Positions 61,877 to 64,000 of a DNA stretch of 64,000 nt are shown here, in pieces. The stretch's first letter is position 1. The number at the start of each line of letters is the position of its first letter. Below the pieces are notes generated by a model. The model ran no database searches and was not told where the DNA came from. It saw only the letters and a list, made by a program, of their open reading frames with translations. Location of the stretch: assembly GCF_030052815.1 (NCBI RefSeq), contig NC_079510.1:46652725-46716724 (forward strand). The letters run 5' to 3'. Position numbers and translations under genes: made by a program. This DNA comes from Hevea brasiliensis. Taxonomy: Eukaryota > Streptophyta > Magnoliopsida > Malpighiales > Euphorbiaceae.

Positions 61877-62370
61877 CAGGATTGCAATTGACTTATTATT
61901 ACTCTTATTATATTTCAAATAAATGATTAAAATATATTAAATTTAATTTTTAAATTAATGTTAATACATTATAATTAATATATCTAATGAAATATTTTCC
62001 TCCACAGTTATTATTAAAAAAAAAACACACACACAATTTTTCCTACTTTCACTAATAAAAAATAATTAAAAAAAATACACAGTAAAAAAAAGGATAATGC
62101 AAAAAAAACTTTATAATTGAAAAAATGTGCAATAAAATTCCATACTTTAAAACCCAAATAAACAATTGCTGATGAAAGCAATGATGTTTAAATTAATAGT
62201 TGAATTAAGTTTACAAGTTACAAAGTTCAAATACAATCCAATTCAAGATTTACAATCCACAGGGCAATTGACAAAAAAAGTGTAATAAAAAATGCAAAAT
62301 ACTAAAAAAGGGTGAGTTTGAAATTAATTACCAAAAAGGGGTAAATTTTGCTGAGGTGGAGGAAGTGAGT
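61877..62370. other. A-rich flank left of the fold-back array
   Basis: A-rich sequence with (CA)n near 62024-62034. The last ~80 bp (GGGTGAGTTTGAAATTAATT, GGGGTAAATTTTGCTGAGGT) are more complex and may belong to the left terminus of the array element, but the matching right terminus lies outside the window. Confidence 0.45.
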
Positions 62371-64000
62371 GCGGGACGCTAATTATAATAGCGTTTTTAA
62401 GGTCCGGACGCTATTCAAAATAGCGTCCGGATGAAAAAGTTGATTAAAGTGCGGGACGCTATTTTAAATAGCGTCCTGAAAAAGTTGATTAAAGGTTGGA
62501 CGCTAATTATAATAGCGTCCAACCTTTTTTTTTAATTTTTAATAATTTTATTTTATATTTTAAATAAAATATAAATATTATTTTAATAAATAAAATTATA
62601 ATATGTAATATTATATATTATAATATTTTTATTATGAATATTATTTTTTAATTTAAAATTAAATTAAAATTTAAATAAAAAAAAATTAAAATTAAAAAAT
62701 AAATAATTAAAAAAATTTAAGAAAAGTTGGACGCTACTATAAGTAGCGTCCAACTTTTCTTTAAATTTTTAATAATTTTATTTTATATTTTAAATAAAAT
62801 ATAAATATTATTTTAATAAATAAAATTATAATATTATATATTATAATATTTTTATTATCAATATTATTTTTTTAATTTAAATTTAAATTAAAATTTAAAT
62901 AAATATAAAATTAAAATTAAAAAAATAAATAATTAAAAAAATTTAAGAAAAGTTGGACGCTACTATAAGTAGCGTCCAACTTTTCTTTAAATTTTTAATT
63001 ATTTTTATTTTATATTTTAAATAAATTAAAAATATTTTTTTAATAAATAAAATTATAATAATTAATATTATATATTTTATAATATTTTTAATTATTTTAT
63101 TTTATATTTTAAATAAATTAAAAAAAATAAAAAATTATAATAAAAATATAAAATAAAATAATTAAAAAAAATTAAACTATAAGTTGCGTCTAATTTTTTT
63201 TAAACCTTTTTAATTATTTATTTTTTTAATTTTAAATTTATATTTTATTAAATTTTAATTTTAATTTAAATTAAAAAAATAATATTGATAATAAAAATAT
63301 TATAATATATAATATTATAATTTTATTTATTAAAATAATATTTATATTTTATTTAAAATATAAAATAAAATTATTAAAAATTTAAAGAAAAGTTGGACGC
63401 TACTTATAGTAGCGTCCAACTTTTCTTAAATTTTTTTAATTATTTATTTTTTTAATTTTAATTTTATATTTATTTAAATTTTAATTTAAATTTAAATTAA
63501 AAAAATAATATTGATAATAAAAATATTATAATATATAATATTATAATTTTATTTATTAAAATAATATTTATATTTTATTTAAAATATAAAACAAAATTAT
63601 TAAAAATTTAAAGAAAAGTTGGACGCTACTTATAGTAGCGTCCAACTTTTCTTAAATTTTTTTAATTATTTATTTTTTAATTTTAATTTTTTTTATTTAA
63701 ATTTTAATTTAATTTTAAATTAAAAAATAATATTCATAATAAAAATATTATAATATATAATATTACATATTATAATTTTATTTATTAAAATAATATTTAT
63801 ATTTTATTTAAAATATAAAATAAAATTATTAAAAATTAAAAAAAAAGGTTGGACGCTATTATAATTAGCGTCCAACCTTTAATCAACTTTTTCGGGACGC
63901 TATTTTGAATAGCGTCCCGCACTTTAATCAACTTTTTCATCCGGACGCTATTCAAAATAGCGTCCGGACCTTAAAAACGCTATTATAATTAGCGTCCTGC
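62371..64000. repeat. Large palindromic array of GGACGCTA hairpins (fold-back element), right end outside window
   Basis: At least twelve short inverted repeats with the core GGACGCTA...TAGCGTCC occur at 62374-62394, 62403-62431, 62453-62477, 62494-62524, 62719-62762, 62945-62987, 63385-63427, 63611-63653, 63847-63877, 63893-63919, 63940-63968 and 63973-64000, with a degenerate half-unit near 63170-63195 at the centre. The whole block is itself a near-perfect inverted repeat centred about 63185: unit one pairs with the last, two with the second last, and so on, and AT-rich spacers on the right are reverse complements of those on the left. No open frame is present. It resembles a fold-back transposon or transposon termini with subterminal hairpins; class unknown. 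Confidence 0.85.

Noticed and set aside
62320..62400. A CACTA terminal inverted repeat at the left edge of the hairpin array.
   Set aside because: No CACTA or TAGTG terminus with a 3-bp duplication is visible on the left, and the right end is outside the window.
62371..64000. A CRISPR-like array because of regular short palindromes.
   Set aside because: This is plant nuclear DNA; the spacers are near-identical AT-rich repeats in mirrored orientation and not unique sequences.

Overview
The window is nuclear DNA of a flowering plant, almost certainly a eudicot. The host genes have spliced plant-type exons with GT/AG junctions that keep frame, the intergenic DNA is very AT-rich, and plant retrotransposons fill much of the space. 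The gene content and the style of the LTR families suggest a woody Malpighiales such as Euphorbiaceae (rubber tree or cassava relatives), but that is recognition from memory rather than proof.

Layout. 1-8797: a defective Ty3/Gypsy chromovirus on the minus strand with an unusually long LTR (about 3.5 kb), its left LTR cut by the window start. 8798-13672: AT-rich spacer. 13738-15679: an intact four-exon SRG1-like 2-oxoglutarate/Fe(II) oxygenase (+). 15680-18240: AT-rich spacer holding a perfect 54-bp inverted repeat embedded in (TA)n and a LINE tail. 18414-21056: complete five-exon eIF4E (+). 21764-28640: a convergent bromodomain gene of the GTE12 type (-), ten coding exons, whose largest intron took in an RTE-type LINE and a second poly(A)-tailed retro-insert. 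29412-33750: a decayed L1-type LINE (-). 33760-37715: a hAT-like non-autonomous element split by a solo LTR. 39078-40737: complete six-exon SWEET2-type sugar transporter (-). 41581-52946: a second solo LTR of the same family, itself split by a related, oppositely oriented, apparently non-coding LTR retrotransposon of 8.7 kb. 54297-57490: an EXO1-like nuclease pseudogene lacking its catalytic core. 58083-58447: another RTE LINE tail. 61663-61876: a cluster of ACGT-core motifs. 62371-64000: a large palindromic array of small hairpins with a GGACGCTA core, running off the window end.

The four intact host genes belong to unrelated processes: specialised oxidation, translation initiation, acetyl-histone reading and sugar transport. 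There is no operon-like logic. The main stories are structural: nested and mirrored LTRs, retroelements in introns, three reverse transcriptases that lost the same catalytic aspartate, and the fold-back hairpin array at the right edge, which is the best candidate for an undescribed element.
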